Positions 17,437 to 26,131 of a stretch of 51,808 bases of DNA are shown piece after piece. Source of the stretch: an uncultured Hungatella sp. (GTDB lineage: Bacteria > Bacillota > Clostridia > Lachnospirales > Lachnospiraceae). The DNA lies in the NCBI GenBank assembly GCA_947089145.1, contig CAMUJH010000030.1, positions 1-51,808 of the forward strand, written 5' to 3'. Position numbers and translations under genes: made by a program. Positions within the stretch are counted from its first letter, which is position 1. Every line of letters begins with the position of its first letter. The notes below the pieces were generated by a model. The model made no database searches. It was not told the origin of the DNA and saw nothing but the letters and a program-made list of their open reading frames with translations.

Positions 17437-18274
17437 ACAAGGCTATAAGGAAAAATGCAAAGCGCTGCATCAGCTGATGGAAGACTATGCCTCTGAAAAT
17501 GTGGCGGTGGCATTTTCAGGAGGCGCAGATTCCAGCCTGCTTTTGAAACTGGCTGTAATGCATGCAGGGAAAACAGGAAAACGTGTGATTGCCGTGACAG
17601 CCAGCACAGAGCTTCATCCGGCTAAGGATGAGGCGGCTGCAAGGCAGGCGGCCATGGAGACAGGGGCAGAACACAGGATTTTGACAGTCAATGAGCTGCA
17701 GTTTGAGGGAATAAAGAGGAATCCGGCAGATCGGTGCTACCATTGCAAGAAATACCTGTTCGGTGCGATTCGGGATGAGGCGGCAAAGGCAGGGGCGCCC
17801 ATGGTGCTGGAGGGAACAAATGCCGATGATTTGAAACAGTACAGGCCAGGGCTTAAGGCAGTGGAAGAGCTGGGGATAAAGAGTCCTCTGAAAGAGGCAG
17901 GGTTTACAAAGGAAGAGGTGCGGAAACTGGCGCAGGCGTATGGCGTTTCTGCGGCAAACCGGCCTTCGGCGCCATGTCTGGCTACCCGTTTCCCATATGG
18001 CGAGGAGCTGACTATGGAAAAGCTCAGAAGGGTAGAGCAGGGGGAAGACTGCCTGAAAAGCCTGGGACTTTATAATGTGCGGCTGAGAGTCCATGGAAAT
18101 GTGGCCAGAATCGAGGCGGATGCAGGTGATATGGGAAAACTTCTGGAAGCCAGGAACCAGATTGCCGGGAATTTAAAGGAACTGGGATACACATATATTA
18201 CGCTGGACTTAGAGGGATTCCGGTCAGGAAGCATGGATGAGGCGCTGCCTCAGGAGCTTTTGCAAAAAGCTTAA
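17420..18274 (+). CDS. larE: ATP-dependent sacrificial sulfur transferase LarE
   Basis: LarE adenylates the LarB product and inserts sulfur to make the dithiolated pincer precursor. The 284-residue protein has the PP-loop AVAFSGGADSSLLLKLA near residue 28 and VLEGTNADDL near 132. A CYHCKKYLF pair sits near residue 106, and Cys in PSAPCLATRFPYGEE near residue 180. That Cys occupies the position of the sacrificial Cys in the Lactobacillus plantarum enzyme, which loses its own sulfur. Whether this version is single-Cys sacrificial or works through an Fe-S cluster, as some three-Cys homologues do, cannot be decided here. It is translationally coupled to larB. Confidence 0.95.
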   Translation: MEENFKQGYKEKCKALHQLMEDYASENVAVAFSGGADSSLLLKLAVMHAGKTGKRVIAVTASTELHPAKDEAAARQAAMETGAEHRILTVNELQFEGIKRNPADRCYHCKKYLFGAIRDEAAKAGAPMVLEGTNADDLKQYRPGLKAVEELGIKSPLKEAGFTKEEVRKLAQAYGVSAANRPSAPCLATRFPYGEELTMEKLRRVEQGEDCLKSLGLYNVRLRVHGNVARIEADAGDMGKLLEARNQIAGNLKELGYTYITLDLEGFRSGSMDEALPQELLQKA

Positions 18275-18323
18275 GTTTTGGCGGATGCCTGGTTGAAAAT
18301 CATGAAAAGCGAGGATGAAACAG

Positions 18324-19835
18324 ATGGATAATGAAAATAAACTGTATTTGGAGTGCTATTCAGGGATCAGCGGGGATATGACAGTTGCAGCGCTGCTGGA
18401 CCTGGGAGCGGATGAGAAGGTGCTTAGGGCTGTTCTGGAAAGCCTTCCGGTTTCAGGATTCCAGATTGAAATCAAACGAGTGGTAAAGTCAGGGATCGAT
18501 GCCTGTGATTTTCATGTGGTTTTAGACCCACAGCATGAAAATCACGACCATGATATGGAATATCTGCATGGGCATAGTCACAGTCACGGACATCCCCATG
18601 AGGATGACCACCACCATGGAGATGACCACCATCATGGGGGTGACCATCATCATGAGGACGCGCATCATCATGAGGACGCGCATCATCATGAGGAGGCTCA
18701 TCATCATGAGGCTGGACATCCTCATGGAGATGACCATCATCATGAGGATGCTCATCACCATAGGCCTGAGCACCATCATGAGGACATCCGCCATGAACAT
18801 GATGCGGCAGCTGAGAACAGCTGCCGCCACAGCCATACACACAGTGACGGCAGTGAACACAGCCATTCCCATCAGCATCGGGGCATGAAAGAAATACGCC
18901 GGATCATTCAGCAGGGAGACATGACAGAGGGAGCCAGGAGACTTGCCCTGAACATATTTGAAATCCTGGCCGAGGCAGAGTCAAAGGCCCACAACGTACC
19001 GGTGGATGAGGTCCATTTTCATGAGGTGGGGGCCGTGGATTCCATCGTGGATATTGTGGCGGCAGCGGTGTGCCTGGACAATTTGAATATTCGGGAAGCC
19101 ATAGTGCCGATTCTGTGCGAAGGAACCGGAACCATCCGATGCCAGCACGGCATTCTGCCTGTTCCCGTGCCGGCGGTGGCAAATATTATGAAGTCTCACG
19201 GACTTCCTGTAAGGATTGTAGATGCAGAGGGAGAATTTGTGACTCCCACAGGGGCAGCCATCGCGGCAGCAATCAGATCAGCCAAACCTCTTCCCAAAGA
19301 GTTTTCGGTTGAGAAAGTGGGAATCGGGGCAGGAAAGAGAAACTACGAGCGCCCGGGCATTTTGAGAGCAATGCTGATCCAGGACAGGACCTTGGAAAAT
19401 GATACGATTACTAAGCTGGAAAGCAACATTGATGACTGCAGCGGCGAAGTTTTAGGGTATGTGATGGAACAGCTGTTTAAGGCAGGTGCAAAGGATGTCC
19501 ATTATATGCCGGTGTTTATGAAAAAGAACAGGCCGGCATGGCAGCTGAATGTCATATGCGCCAAGGAAGATATTGAAAAGCTGGAACACATTATTTTCCG
19601 CGAAACCACTACCATTGGGATTCGCCGGACAGAGATGGAACGGACGGTTCTGAAGAGAGAAGAAAGGACAGTATCCACCGTTTTCGGCAGAGCGCAGGTT
19701 AAGGTGTGCGAAGCCAGAGGCGTAAGGCGGTTCTACCCGGAATATGAAAGCGTGACTAAGCTGGCAGGAGAGAATCGGGTACCTTTTTCACAGGTATATC
19801 AAACCGTACAGAAACAGTGCATGGATGAAATGTAA
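18324..19835 (+). CDS. larC: Nickel insertion protein LarC with giant His-rich insert
   Basis: LarC inserts nickel into the dithiolated pyridinium nucleotide in a CTP-dependent reaction, finishing the cofactor of lactate racemase and relatives. The protein of about 503 residues starts with YLECYSGISGDMTVAALLDL. A His-rich insert follows (about residues 70-190) with about 47 His residues. The conserved core then has VDEVHFHEVGAVDSIVDI, TPTGAAIAA and, near residue 370, SNIDDCSGEVLGYVMEQLF. In L. plantarum the two halves are joined by a programmed frameshift; here they form one continuous frame. ATG 18315 has GAGG directly against it, whereas ATG 18324 has that GAGG at 9 nt, so I use 18324. No LarA-type target enzyme is in the window. 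Confidence 0.94.
   Translation: MDNENKLYLECYSGISGDMTVAALLDLGADEKVLRAVLESLPVSGFQIEIKRVVKSGIDACDFHVVLDPQHENHDHDMEYLHGHSHSHGHPHEDDHHHGDDHHHGGDHHHEDAHHHEDAHHHEEAHHHEAGHPHGDDHHHEDAHHHRPEHHHEDIRHEHDAAAENSCRHSHTHSDGSEHSHSHQHRGMKEIRRIIQQGDMTEGARRLALNIFEILAEAESKAHNVPVDEVHFHEVGAVDSIVDIVAAAVCLDNLNIREAIVPILCEGTGTIRCQHGILPVPVPAVANIMKSHGLPVRIVDAEGEFVTPTGAAIAAAIRSAKPLPKEFSVEKVGIGAGKRNYERPGILRAMLIQDRTLENDTITKLESNIDDCSGEVLGYVMEQLFKAGAKDVHYMPVFMKKNRPAWQLNVICAKEDIEKLEHIIFRETTTIGIRRTEMERTVLKREERTVSTVFGRAQVKVCEARGVRRFYPEYESVTKLAGENRVPFSQVYQTVQKQCMDEM
18609..18782 (+). repeat. In-frame 18-bp tandem repeats encoding HHH-acidic hexapeptides
   Basis: The His-rich insert of larC is built from 18-bp units encoding HHHEDA, HHHGDD and variants. 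Two adjacent copies of CATCATCATGAGGACGCG (18645-18662 and 18663-18680) are identical and the next two (18681-18716) differ by a few bases, which indicates recent slippage expansion. Length variation between strains is expected. Confidence 0.9.
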
Positions 19836-19856
19836 AGTAGCAGCAAAACAGAGAGA

Positions 19857-19893
19857 AAGAGTCTGATTCCCATGGGGAACCGGGCTCTTTTTT
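19857..19893 (+). terminator. Intrinsic terminator of the lar operon
   Basis: AAGAGTCTGATTCCC pairs with GGGAACCGGGCTCTT (one mismatch, two wobbles) around an ATG loop and runs into six T residues. It lies 22 bases after the larC stop. Confidence 0.85.
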
Positions 19894-20234
19894 CACGGAA
19901 TCTTAACTGTTCGGCTGCGGTTCCAGCAGTTACAATATAAATAGAAGCTGTGCAGGTCTTTTCCCGGATTCCGGCTGGCATAGACAAGGCGATGAAGGAT
20001 GCGAAGGGGATTGGAAAGGACAAAAACACAGTTATTTATGTGCAAATTATACAAAAATATTTATAAATATCTCTAAAATATGTTAAAAATGTACTAAGTT
20101 TAACAAAAATATCCGATATTCAGAGTGCAAAATCCCAGTTATAATAAAACCAGAAATAAACAAAGGCGTATAAAAATACGCGGTATCCTGTCAGCGGCGG
20201 CTGGCAGCGAAGTAAAGTGAGGAGGGTGTTTTTT
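19894..20234 (+). other. Intergenic region upstream of the first TRAP unit
   Basis: No gene is visible between the lar terminator and dctQ. The right half is very AT-rich. A first ACAAAAATAT stands at 20051-20060 and a second inside the promoter box at 20103-20112, 52 bases apart, which is about five helical turns. The leader after the promoter has two small hairpins, GCGTAT-AAAA-ATACGC near 20167-20182 and CTGTCAGC-GGCG-GCTGGCAG near 20190-20209, before GGAGGG and the ATG. Confidence 0.65.
20098..20145 (+). promoter_or_regulatory. Activator-type promoter of dctQM-1 with shared upstream box
   Basis: GTTTAACAAAAATAT (20098-20112) lies 42 bases upstream of a perfect TATAAT (20140-20145). The -35 position holds TATTCA, a poor match to consensus. 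The same arrangement occurs before dctP at 24767-24814. The combination of a weak -35, a perfect -10 and a conserved box next to the -35 is typical of an activator-dependent promoter; the YesN-like regulator at 23826 is the obvious candidate. Confidence 0.65.
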
Positions 20235-20765
20235 ATGGCGGCAATCTTTGAAAAGATTGACAGAGTAAAGCCGGTATATGACTGGGTGTATCGGCTGGTA
20301 ATGGTTTTGTGCAAGCTTCTTCTGATTGTGGATATCGGAATTACCTGCATGTCCGTGGTGGGAAGATATGTCCCCTTTATTCCTGATCCGGCATGGTCAG
20401 AGGAGGTGGTATTGACATGCATGTCCTACATGGCAGTACTGTCAGCGGCCCTTGCCATCCGCAGGGGAGCCCATATCCGCATGACGGCTCTGGACAGTTA
20501 TCTTCCCAAATGGGTTGTCAAGGCCCTTGACATACTGTCCGACATATGCGTGCTGGTTTTAGCGGTGATTATGATTACCGTGGGATGGCAGTATGCCACA
20601 GGGATCGGGGCAAAGGGTTCCTATGTAAGCATGCCGGGCGTGTCAAGGTTCTGGATGTATTTTCCGGTGCCGCTGGCAGGAGTAGCCATGGTAGTTTTTG
20701 AGCTGGAGGCTTTGTATAATCACCTGAAAGATATTATGGTGAAACAGGAGGGAAAATCTTTATGA
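20235..20765 (+). CDS. TRAP transporter small permease DctQ (copy 1)
   Basis: A 176-residue small membrane subunit of a tripartite ATP-independent periplasmic transporter. There are four membrane segments, at about residues 22-42, 55-75, 96-116 and 137-157. The DctQ-typical PDPAWSEEVVLTCMSYMAVL and RRGAHIRM are present. It partners the large permease that overlaps its end by 4 bases. The start at 20235 has GGAGGG 8 nt upstream; the frame opens earlier at 20217. It is a close paralogue of the gene at 26132. No DctP gene precedes it, so it probably uses a binding protein from the second set. Confidence 0.92.
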   Translation: MAAIFEKIDRVKPVYDWVYRLVMVLCKLLLIVDIGITCMSVVGRYVPFIPDPAWSEEVVLTCMSYMAVLSAALAIRRGAHIRMTALDSYLPKWVVKALDILSDICVLVLAVIMITVGWQYATGIGAKGSYVSMPGVSRFWMYFPVPLAGVAMVVFELEALYNHLKDIMVKQEGKSL

Positions 20766-22054
20766 GTGCGGAAACATATCCAATTATAGTTCTTCTTGCC
20801 AGCTTCTTCATTATGATCATGATTCGTTTTCCCATTGCTTACGCGGTGGCGCTGTCTTCGGTGTTATGCCTTTTGTCTCAGGGGCTGCCGCTGACCACTA
20901 TCTGTCAGCAGATGGTAAAAGGAATCAGTTCCTTCAGCCTTATGGCGGTGCCGTTTTTTATTGTTATGGGATGCCTTATGGGAACAGGGGGCATTTCTGA
21001 AAAGCTTATAGCCCTTGCCAATGCCTGCGTGGGCTGGATGCGGGGCGGCATGGCGATGGTAAATATTGTGGCGTCCTATTTCTTTGGGGGAATTTCCGGA
21101 TCTGCATCCGCCGATACTGCCTCTCTCGGATCTCTGCTGATTCCCATGATGGTGGATCAGGGATATGATGCGGATTTTTCCACGGCGGTTACCATTACCT
21201 CTTCCTGTGAGGGGCTTCTGGTTCCGCCCAGCCACAACATGGTAATCTATGCCACCACGGCGGGAGGTATTTCCGTGGGAAGCTTGTTTTTGGCAGGCTA
21301 CATCCCGGGGGCCTTGCTGGCCGGATCTCTGATGGTCGGTTCCTATATTATTGCAGTTAAACGGAACTATCCCAAAGGGGACAAATTCAGCGTTAAAAAC
21401 TTAGTAAGACAGCTGAGCGTCTCTTTCTGGGCCCTGGCAGCGGTTCTCATTGTAGTGTTCGGCGTTGTGGGCGGGTGGTTTACGGCCACGGAATCTGCGG
21501 CCATTGCGGTTATTTACAGTCTTATTGTCAGCGTATATATCTATAAAGGGCTGGACTGGAAAGGCGTGTGGAGAGTCCTTGGGGACTGCATAGATACATT
21601 GTCCATTGTGCTGATTCTTATTGCCACTTCCAGCATTTTCGGATACTGCCTGACCAGGCTGCATGTTCCGGATCTGGCTGCCAATGCCATTACAGGGGTT
21701 ACCAGAAATCCCATTCTTCTGGCCCTGCTTCTGAACCTGATTTTGTTGGTATTGGGCTGTATTATGGATATGGCCCCTATCATACTGATTGCCACCCCGA
21801 TTCTGCTGCCGATTGCTACGTCAATCGGAATCGACCCGATTCAGTTTGGCATTATTGTAGTGCTGAACTGCGGCATCGGACTTTTAACCCCTCCGGTGGG
21901 AGCGGTGCTGTTTATCGGGTCTGCGGTGGCAAAACTGCCTATGGAGAAGGTGGTCAAGGCCACGCTGCCATTTTATCTGTGCATGATTGTAACATTGCTT
22001 TTGATTACCTTCTTCCCGGCGATCAGCTTGTGGCTGCCTAATCTGCTGGGGTAA
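20762..22054 (+). CDS. TRAP transporter large permease DctM (copy 1)
   Basis: A 430-residue large subunit of the TRAP transporter, about 12 membrane segments, which couples solute uptake to a sodium gradient. FPIAYAVALSS, FFGGISGSASADTASLG, CEGLLVPPSHNMVIYA and CGIGLLTPPVGAVLF are the conserved blocks of the DctM/IT superfamily. It overlaps dctQ by ATGA. Reading it against the copy at 26656 I count about 39 differing residues in 430 (about 91% identity), while many codons differ silently. That points to a duplication that is not recent and is held by selection. A terminator follows at 22077. Confidence 0.94.
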   Translation: MSAETYPIIVLLASFFIMIMIRFPIAYAVALSSVLCLLSQGLPLTTICQQMVKGISSFSLMAVPFFIVMGCLMGTGGISEKLIALANACVGWMRGGMAMVNIVASYFFGGISGSASADTASLGSLLIPMMVDQGYDADFSTAVTITSSCEGLLVPPSHNMVIYATTAGGISVGSLFLAGYIPGALLAGSLMVGSYIIAVKRNYPKGDKFSVKNLVRQLSVSFWALAAVLIVVFGVVGGWFTATESAAIAVIYSLIVSVYIYKGLDWKGVWRVLGDCIDTLSIVLILIATSSIFGYCLTRLHVPDLAANAITGVTRNPILLALLLNLILLVLGCIMDMAPIILIATPILLPIATSIGIDPIQFGIIVVLNCGIGLLTPPVGAVLFIGSAVAKLPMEKVVKATLPFYLCMIVTLLLITFFPAISLWLPNLLG

Positions 22055-22076
22055 GACAAAAGGGGAAATAAGAGAC

Positions 22077-22115
22077 AGGCTGCGGCATCAGTTTCAAATG
22101 GTGCGGCAGCCTTTT
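22077..22115 (+). terminator. Intrinsic terminator of dctQM-1
   Basis: AGGCTGCGGCATC pairs with GGTGCGGCAGCCT around a 10-base loop and is followed by TTTT. It separates the first permease pair from the kinase gene. Confidence 0.75.
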
Positions 22116-22295
22116 GTGCTTCTATTAACGGTAAAAATGTGATATGATATCTATGGCGGCAGAGAGAGGGAACGTAAAGGGCTTGATTCTGTCTGAAATT
22201 ACCGGGCAGAGACTGCAAAAGAAAATTGCTGAGATCCAAAGCAGCAGAATCTGAGACGGAAAAATCCCGGGACAGCAATAAAAGGAAGGGTGTAT

Positions 22296-23813
22296 ATGCC
22301 AAAAGCCTTGAGAAACCAGTGGATAAATGCTTCATTAAAGAAAAAGCTTGGCCTTTTTGTAGTGATGGTGGCTTTTGCAGTGGGGATTTCAGCAGTATTT
22401 AATGTTCTGGCCATGAATTTTATTATAGGGAATTTCAATGTAATCCTGGATGACAATTCCCGGTGCCATGATTTTCAGGAGGCTATTGAATTGGAGGCGC
22501 AGGCTTTTGAGGCCTATGTGCGCAGCAGAAATGAAGACAAAAGACAGGAGTACGTGCTGGCGTGCGTCAGGACGGAGCGCTGCATTCGTTCTTTGCCCTT
22601 TGAGTACGAGAAGATTGGAAACGAGCGGTATGCCCGGACCTGGAACATAAAGAACAGCTATGAGAATTACAGCGCCAGCCGGGATGCGGTTCTTGAGATG
22701 GACAACGGGACAAAGGACTTCATCCCCCGGCTGTATAAAGTCTATGATATGCAGGCATACCTTCAGACGTATGCCAGACGCCTGGTGCAGGCAACTCTGA
22801 AGGACGGAAATGGCAGCTATCAGGAAAAGCTGCCGGTGGTATACAGAATGCGCTATTTAATATTAGCCTTTTCCGCAGCAGTAGCGGCGGTGATGGTAGG
22901 GTTTACAAAAATTTTGTCCAAAACCATCGTAAATCCTATTGTGATGCTGGCAGACAGCAGCCAGAAGATTGCCAAATATGATTTCAGCGATCCGGATCTG
23001 GCCGTGGAAAATAAGGACGAAATGGGCGACCTGGTGAAGGCGTTCAATAAAATGAAGCATGCCACGGAAGGTTATATTAATACCCTGAAAAAGAACAGCG
23101 AGATTGCGGAGCTGCTTTATAAAGAAGAGATGGAGAAGGTGGAAATGGAGAAGCAGCTGGAAGCTGCCAGGCTGGAGCTTTTAAAAAGCCAGATTAACCC
23201 CCACTTTCTGTTTAACACCCTGAATACAATCTCAGGCATGGCCAAGCTGGAGGATGCGCAGACTACGGAGCAGATGATTACAAGCCTTGGCAGCCTGTTC
23301 CGCTATAATCTGAAGATGTCAGAGCAGATGGTGATGCTTGAGCAGGAGCTGAAGATCGTGGAAGACTATATGTTTATCCAGCGGATGCGCTTCGGGGGAA
23401 GGATTGTGTATGAACATAAGCTGGAACTTGATCCGGCGGTGATCATGATTCCTGCATTTACGCTGCAGCCTTTGGTGGAAAATGCCATTATCCACGGCAT
23501 TGCCAAGAAGGAAAAGGGAGGCAAGGTGAACCTGCGTGCATGGGAGGATGAGCGTTTTGTAGTGGTTTCTGTGGCGGATACAGGAGTGGGGATGACGAAA
23601 GAGCGGTATGAGGAGCTGTGCAGCGCTTTAAGGACAAGCATGGGCCATAAGGAGAAAAATACCTCCAGGACAGGCATTGGCCTTGGAAACATTTACAAGC
23701 GCGTTCACACCATGTACCGGAACGGCCAGGTGAAGATATACAGCGCGCAAGGGCGGGGGACGGTAATACAGATGTGGCTTCCCAAAGATGGCCTAAGGCA
23801 TCAGGAACAGTAA
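22296..23813 (+). CDS. YesM/LytS-type sensor histidine kinase
   Basis: A 505-residue membrane sensor kinase. TM1 (about 18-44) and TM2 (about 186-208) enclose an extracytoplasmic domain of about 140 residues. A HAMP domain (NPIVMLADSSQKIAKYDF onward) and a coiled coil come next. The His_kinase (PF06580) box is SQINPHFLFNTLNTISGM. The ATPase domain shows VENAIIHGIAKKEKG, ADTGVGM and GIGLGNIYKR. The start is ATG 22296 with GGAAGGG just upstream. It stands 12 bases from the response regulator and between the two TRAP units, so it most likely senses the TRAP substrate, perhaps through a DctP-type protein. Confidence 0.93.
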   Translation: MPKALRNQWINASLKKKLGLFVVMVAFAVGISAVFNVLAMNFIIGNFNVILDDNSRCHDFQEAIELEAQAFEAYVRSRNEDKRQEYVLACVRTERCIRSLPFEYEKIGNERYARTWNIKNSYENYSASRDAVLEMDNGTKDFIPRLYKVYDMQAYLQTYARRLVQATLKDGNGSYQEKLPVVYRMRYLILAFSAAVAAVMVGFTKILSKTIVNPIVMLADSSQKIAKYDFSDPDLAVENKDEMGDLVKAFNKMKHATEGYINTLKKNSEIAELLYKEEMEKVEMEKQLEAARLELLKSQINPHFLFNTLNTISGMAKLEDAQTTEQMITSLGSLFRYNLKMSEQMVMLEQELKIVEDYMFIQRMRFGGRIVYEHKLELDPAVIMIPAFTLQPLVENAIIHGIAKKEKGGKVNLRAWEDERFVVVSVADTGVGMTKERYEELCSALRTSMGHKEKNTSRTGIGLGNIYKRVHTMYRNGQVKIYSAQGRGTVIQMWLPKDGLRHQEQ

Positions 23814-23825
23814 GGAGGGGTAGGG

Positions 23826-24698
23826 ATGTACCGGGTGTTGATTGCAGATGATGAGATGATTGAAAGGACAGTGCTTTTTAAGACGCTGGAAAAATATCTG
23901 AAAGGACAGTGTGAGATTTTTCAGGCGGAAAACGGAAGACAGGTCCTGGAAATCTATGAGAGGGAGAGGATACAGATCCTGATCCTGGATATTGAGATGC
24001 CGGGAATCAACGGGATTGAGGCGGCAGAGAAAATCCGGGAACAGGATAAGGAGTGCAGTATTATTTTCCTGACTGCATTTGACGAGTTCTCCTATGCCAA
24101 GAAAGCGATTACGGTTCGGGCTCTGGACTATCTGCTGAAGCCTTATGACGAGCAGGAACTGATATTGGTTATGGATGAGGCCATGCGGCAGGCGGATGAA
24201 TGGGAGGGGAGAAAAGCTAAGATCCAGGGCAGGGAGACGGCGGGAGATGGAAAAAAAGGCGGGGAGAACATGAAAAGCCCCGGGCAGCAAGGGCAGACGG
24301 CTCACATCCGGACAGAGGATTCCCGGACTCAGGCCGATGAAGACGGGGAGGAATCCGGCAAAGTGCGGATGGATAAAGTGACAGAGATGATTTTTCACTA
24401 TATACAGGAAAACTATATGTATGATATATCCATGCAGGACTTGGCAAAAACCATGAATTATTCGGAGGCTTACTTCTGCCGTCTGTTTAAGCAGTGCTTC
24501 AGCAAGAATTTTACATCCTACCTTACGGAGTACCGGGTAAAGGCAGCGAAAAAAATGCTGGAGCAGCCTACGGTCAATGTAAAGGACGTGGGAAAAGCCG
24601 TGGGCTATATGGACTCTAATTACTTTGCCCGGGTATTTAAGCGGATTACGGGGCAGACGCCTACAGAATACCGCTTGTGCATATTTCAGAGGAAATAA
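23826..24698 (+). CDS. YesN-type response regulator (REC + AraC HTH)
   Basis: A 290-residue response regulator. The receiver domain (about 1-120) has ADDE at the N-terminus, the phospho-Asp in ILDIEMPGING and the Lys in LLKPYD. A charged, low-complexity linker (about 130-185, rich in Gly, Gln, Glu and Asp) leads to an AraC/XylS double HTH (about 190-290) with YDISMQDLAKTMNYSEAYFC and VGYMDSNYFARVFKRITG. It is cotranscribed with the kinase at 22296. I infer that it activates the two TRAP promoters, which share an upstream box. Confidence 0.94.
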   Translation: MYRVLIADDEMIERTVLFKTLEKYLKGQCEIFQAENGRQVLEIYERERIQILILDIEMPGINGIEAAEKIREQDKECSIIFLTAFDEFSYAKKAITVRALDYLLKPYDEQELILVMDEAMRQADEWEGRKAKIQGRETAGDGKKGGENMKSPGQQGQTAHIRTEDSRTQADEDGEESGKVRMDKVTEMIFHYIQENYMYDISMQDLAKTMNYSEAYFCRLFKQCFSKNFTSYLTEYRVKAAKKMLEQPTVNVKDVGKAVGYMDSNYFARVFKRITGQTPTEYRLCIFQRK

Positions 24699-24766
24699 TA
24701 ATAATTTATCAATGGGTTGTGGGAAGTGTATAAAGGAAAATAATGTTTTGGTTAAAATTGTCCTAT

Positions 24767-24814
24767 GTTTCACAAAAATTTACAGTGTTCATGGGACGAT
24801 TTTTTTTCTATAAT
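24767..24814 (+). promoter_or_regulatory. Activator-type promoter of dctPQM-2 with shared upstream box
   Basis: GTTTCACAAAAATTT (24767-24781) begins exactly 42 bases upstream of a perfect TATAAT (24809-24814). TTCA (24788-24791) also falls at the same offset as in the copy at 20098. The -35 position is TGTTCA, a weak match. Transcript start would be about 65 bases before the dctP start codon. Confidence 0.65.
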
Positions 24815-24887
24815 AAATACAAGCATTAAAAATCTGTTAAAAGATTTTTGTTAACGCGAAGCTTATAAAAAGAGGAGGAAGTGTATC

Positions 24888-26003
24888 ATGAAAAAGAAAT
24901 TAATTGCTTCAGTTCTTTGTGCCGCAATGGTGGCAGGAAGCCTTACAGGCTGCGGGTTAAAGTCCCCGGACGAGCCGACTACTGCGGCTCCGGCGGCAGA
25001 AACTACTGCGGCGGCAGGCAAAGAGACTGCAGCAGCAGGCGGCGCATCCGGCGGTTCGTCAGGAGCATACAATACCGATGACATGCCGGCGATCACCCTG
25101 GTATATGCAGAGGTTAACCCCTTGGATACGATTGTGGGCCAGATGGCTACTGACTTTAAGACAAAGGTTGAGGAACTTTCCAACGGCAAGATTACCATTG
25201 ACGTGCAGGCCAGCGGCGTGCTTGGCTCTGAGAACGACGTGCTGGATACCATGCTTGGCGGCGGCGGAACCATTGACATGTCCCGTATTTCCGCATTTGC
25301 CCTTACAAGCTACGGCGGCGAAAAGTCCATGCTTCTGTCTCTGCCCTACACGTTTGTAAACCGTGATCATTTCTGGAACTTTGCTACCAGCCCTCTGGCA
25401 GAGGAGTTTTTGCTGGAATCTCAGGAGAACGGCTCCGGCGTAAGAGGACTGTACTATGGCGAGGAGGGATTCCGTCATTTCTTCACTGTAAAGGAGATTG
25501 CAGGCATTGAGGATCTGAAGGGCATGAAGCTGCGTGTGTCCAATGACCCGGTTATGAACGGACTGGTAGAGGGACTTGGCGCTTCTCCGACAGTTGTATC
25601 TTTTAACGAGCTGTATTCCGCTTTGCAGACCGGCGTTGTGGACGGCGCGGAGCAGCCTATTGCAAACTATAAGTCCAACGCATTCCCGGAGGTTGCCCCG
25701 ACACTGATTCTGGACGGACATACGCTGGGCGCCGTACAGGTTATTATTACAGATGAAGCGTGGGAGAAGCTGACAGTTGATCAGCAGGCCATTATTATGG
25801 AAGCCGGCAAATATGCGTCTGAGCAGAACAGAGCCAACTCTGAGAAGAAGGAGAATGAGGTTCTGGAGCAGTTAAAGAGCGAGGGCGTTAATGTTGTTGA
25901 GGTAGCTGACATTGCTCCATGGCAGGAAGCAACTAAGAAAGTTATCGAGGACAACACCAAGGGCAACGAGGACTTGTATCAGCAGATTCTGGATCTCCAG
26001 TAA
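24888..26003 (+). CDS. TRAP transporter solute-binding lipoprotein DctP
   Basis: A 371-residue extracellular substrate-binding lipoprotein. The signal peptide ends in the lipobox LTGC (Cys near residue 22). An Ala/Thr/Gly-rich tether to about residue 60 follows, then the DctP fold. Family motifs include GMKLRVSNDPVMNGLVEGLG with the Arg that binds the substrate carboxylate, SFNELYSALQTGVVDGAEQP and the C-terminal helical end. The ligand is probably a carboxylate such as a C4-dicarboxylate or sugar acid. GAGGAGG lies upstream of the ATG. It is the first gene of dctPQM-2 and may also feed the copy-1 permease. Confidence 0.94.
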   Translation: MKKKLIASVLCAAMVAGSLTGCGLKSPDEPTTAAPAAETTAAAGKETAAAGGASGGSSGAYNTDDMPAITLVYAEVNPLDTIVGQMATDFKTKVEELSNGKITIDVQASGVLGSENDVLDTMLGGGGTIDMSRISAFALTSYGGEKSMLLSLPYTFVNRDHFWNFATSPLAEEFLLESQENGSGVRGLYYGEEGFRHFFTVKEIAGIEDLKGMKLRVSNDPVMNGLVEGLGASPTVVSFNELYSALQTGVVDGAEQPIANYKSNAFPEVAPTLILDGHTLGAVQVIITDEAWEKLTVDQQAIIMEAGKYASEQNRANSEKKENEVLEQLKSEGVNVVEVADIAPWQEATKKVIEDNTKGNEDLYQQILDLQ

Positions 26004-26131
26004 AGACTCGGTTCTTGGATAAGACGGAGTAAGAAGTGGGCACAGAGGGGTCACACGCCTCTGTGCCTTTTATAAGCCAGAGGGAAGTTTCAGCAGGCTT
26101 TTTTCCGGCTTCATATGAAGGAGGGGTTTCT

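Noticed and set aside
18609-18782. CRISPR array
   Set aside because: The repeats are contiguous, without spacers, and in frame within larC. No other regularly spaced repeat is present in the window.
18472-18888. Long open frames on both strands across the His-rich part of larC
   Set aside because: They arise from the CAT/ATG-rich 18-bp repeats read in other frames and consist of Met/Ile/Thr or His/Asp low-complexity sequence; LarC in its own frame is continuous and conserved on both sides.
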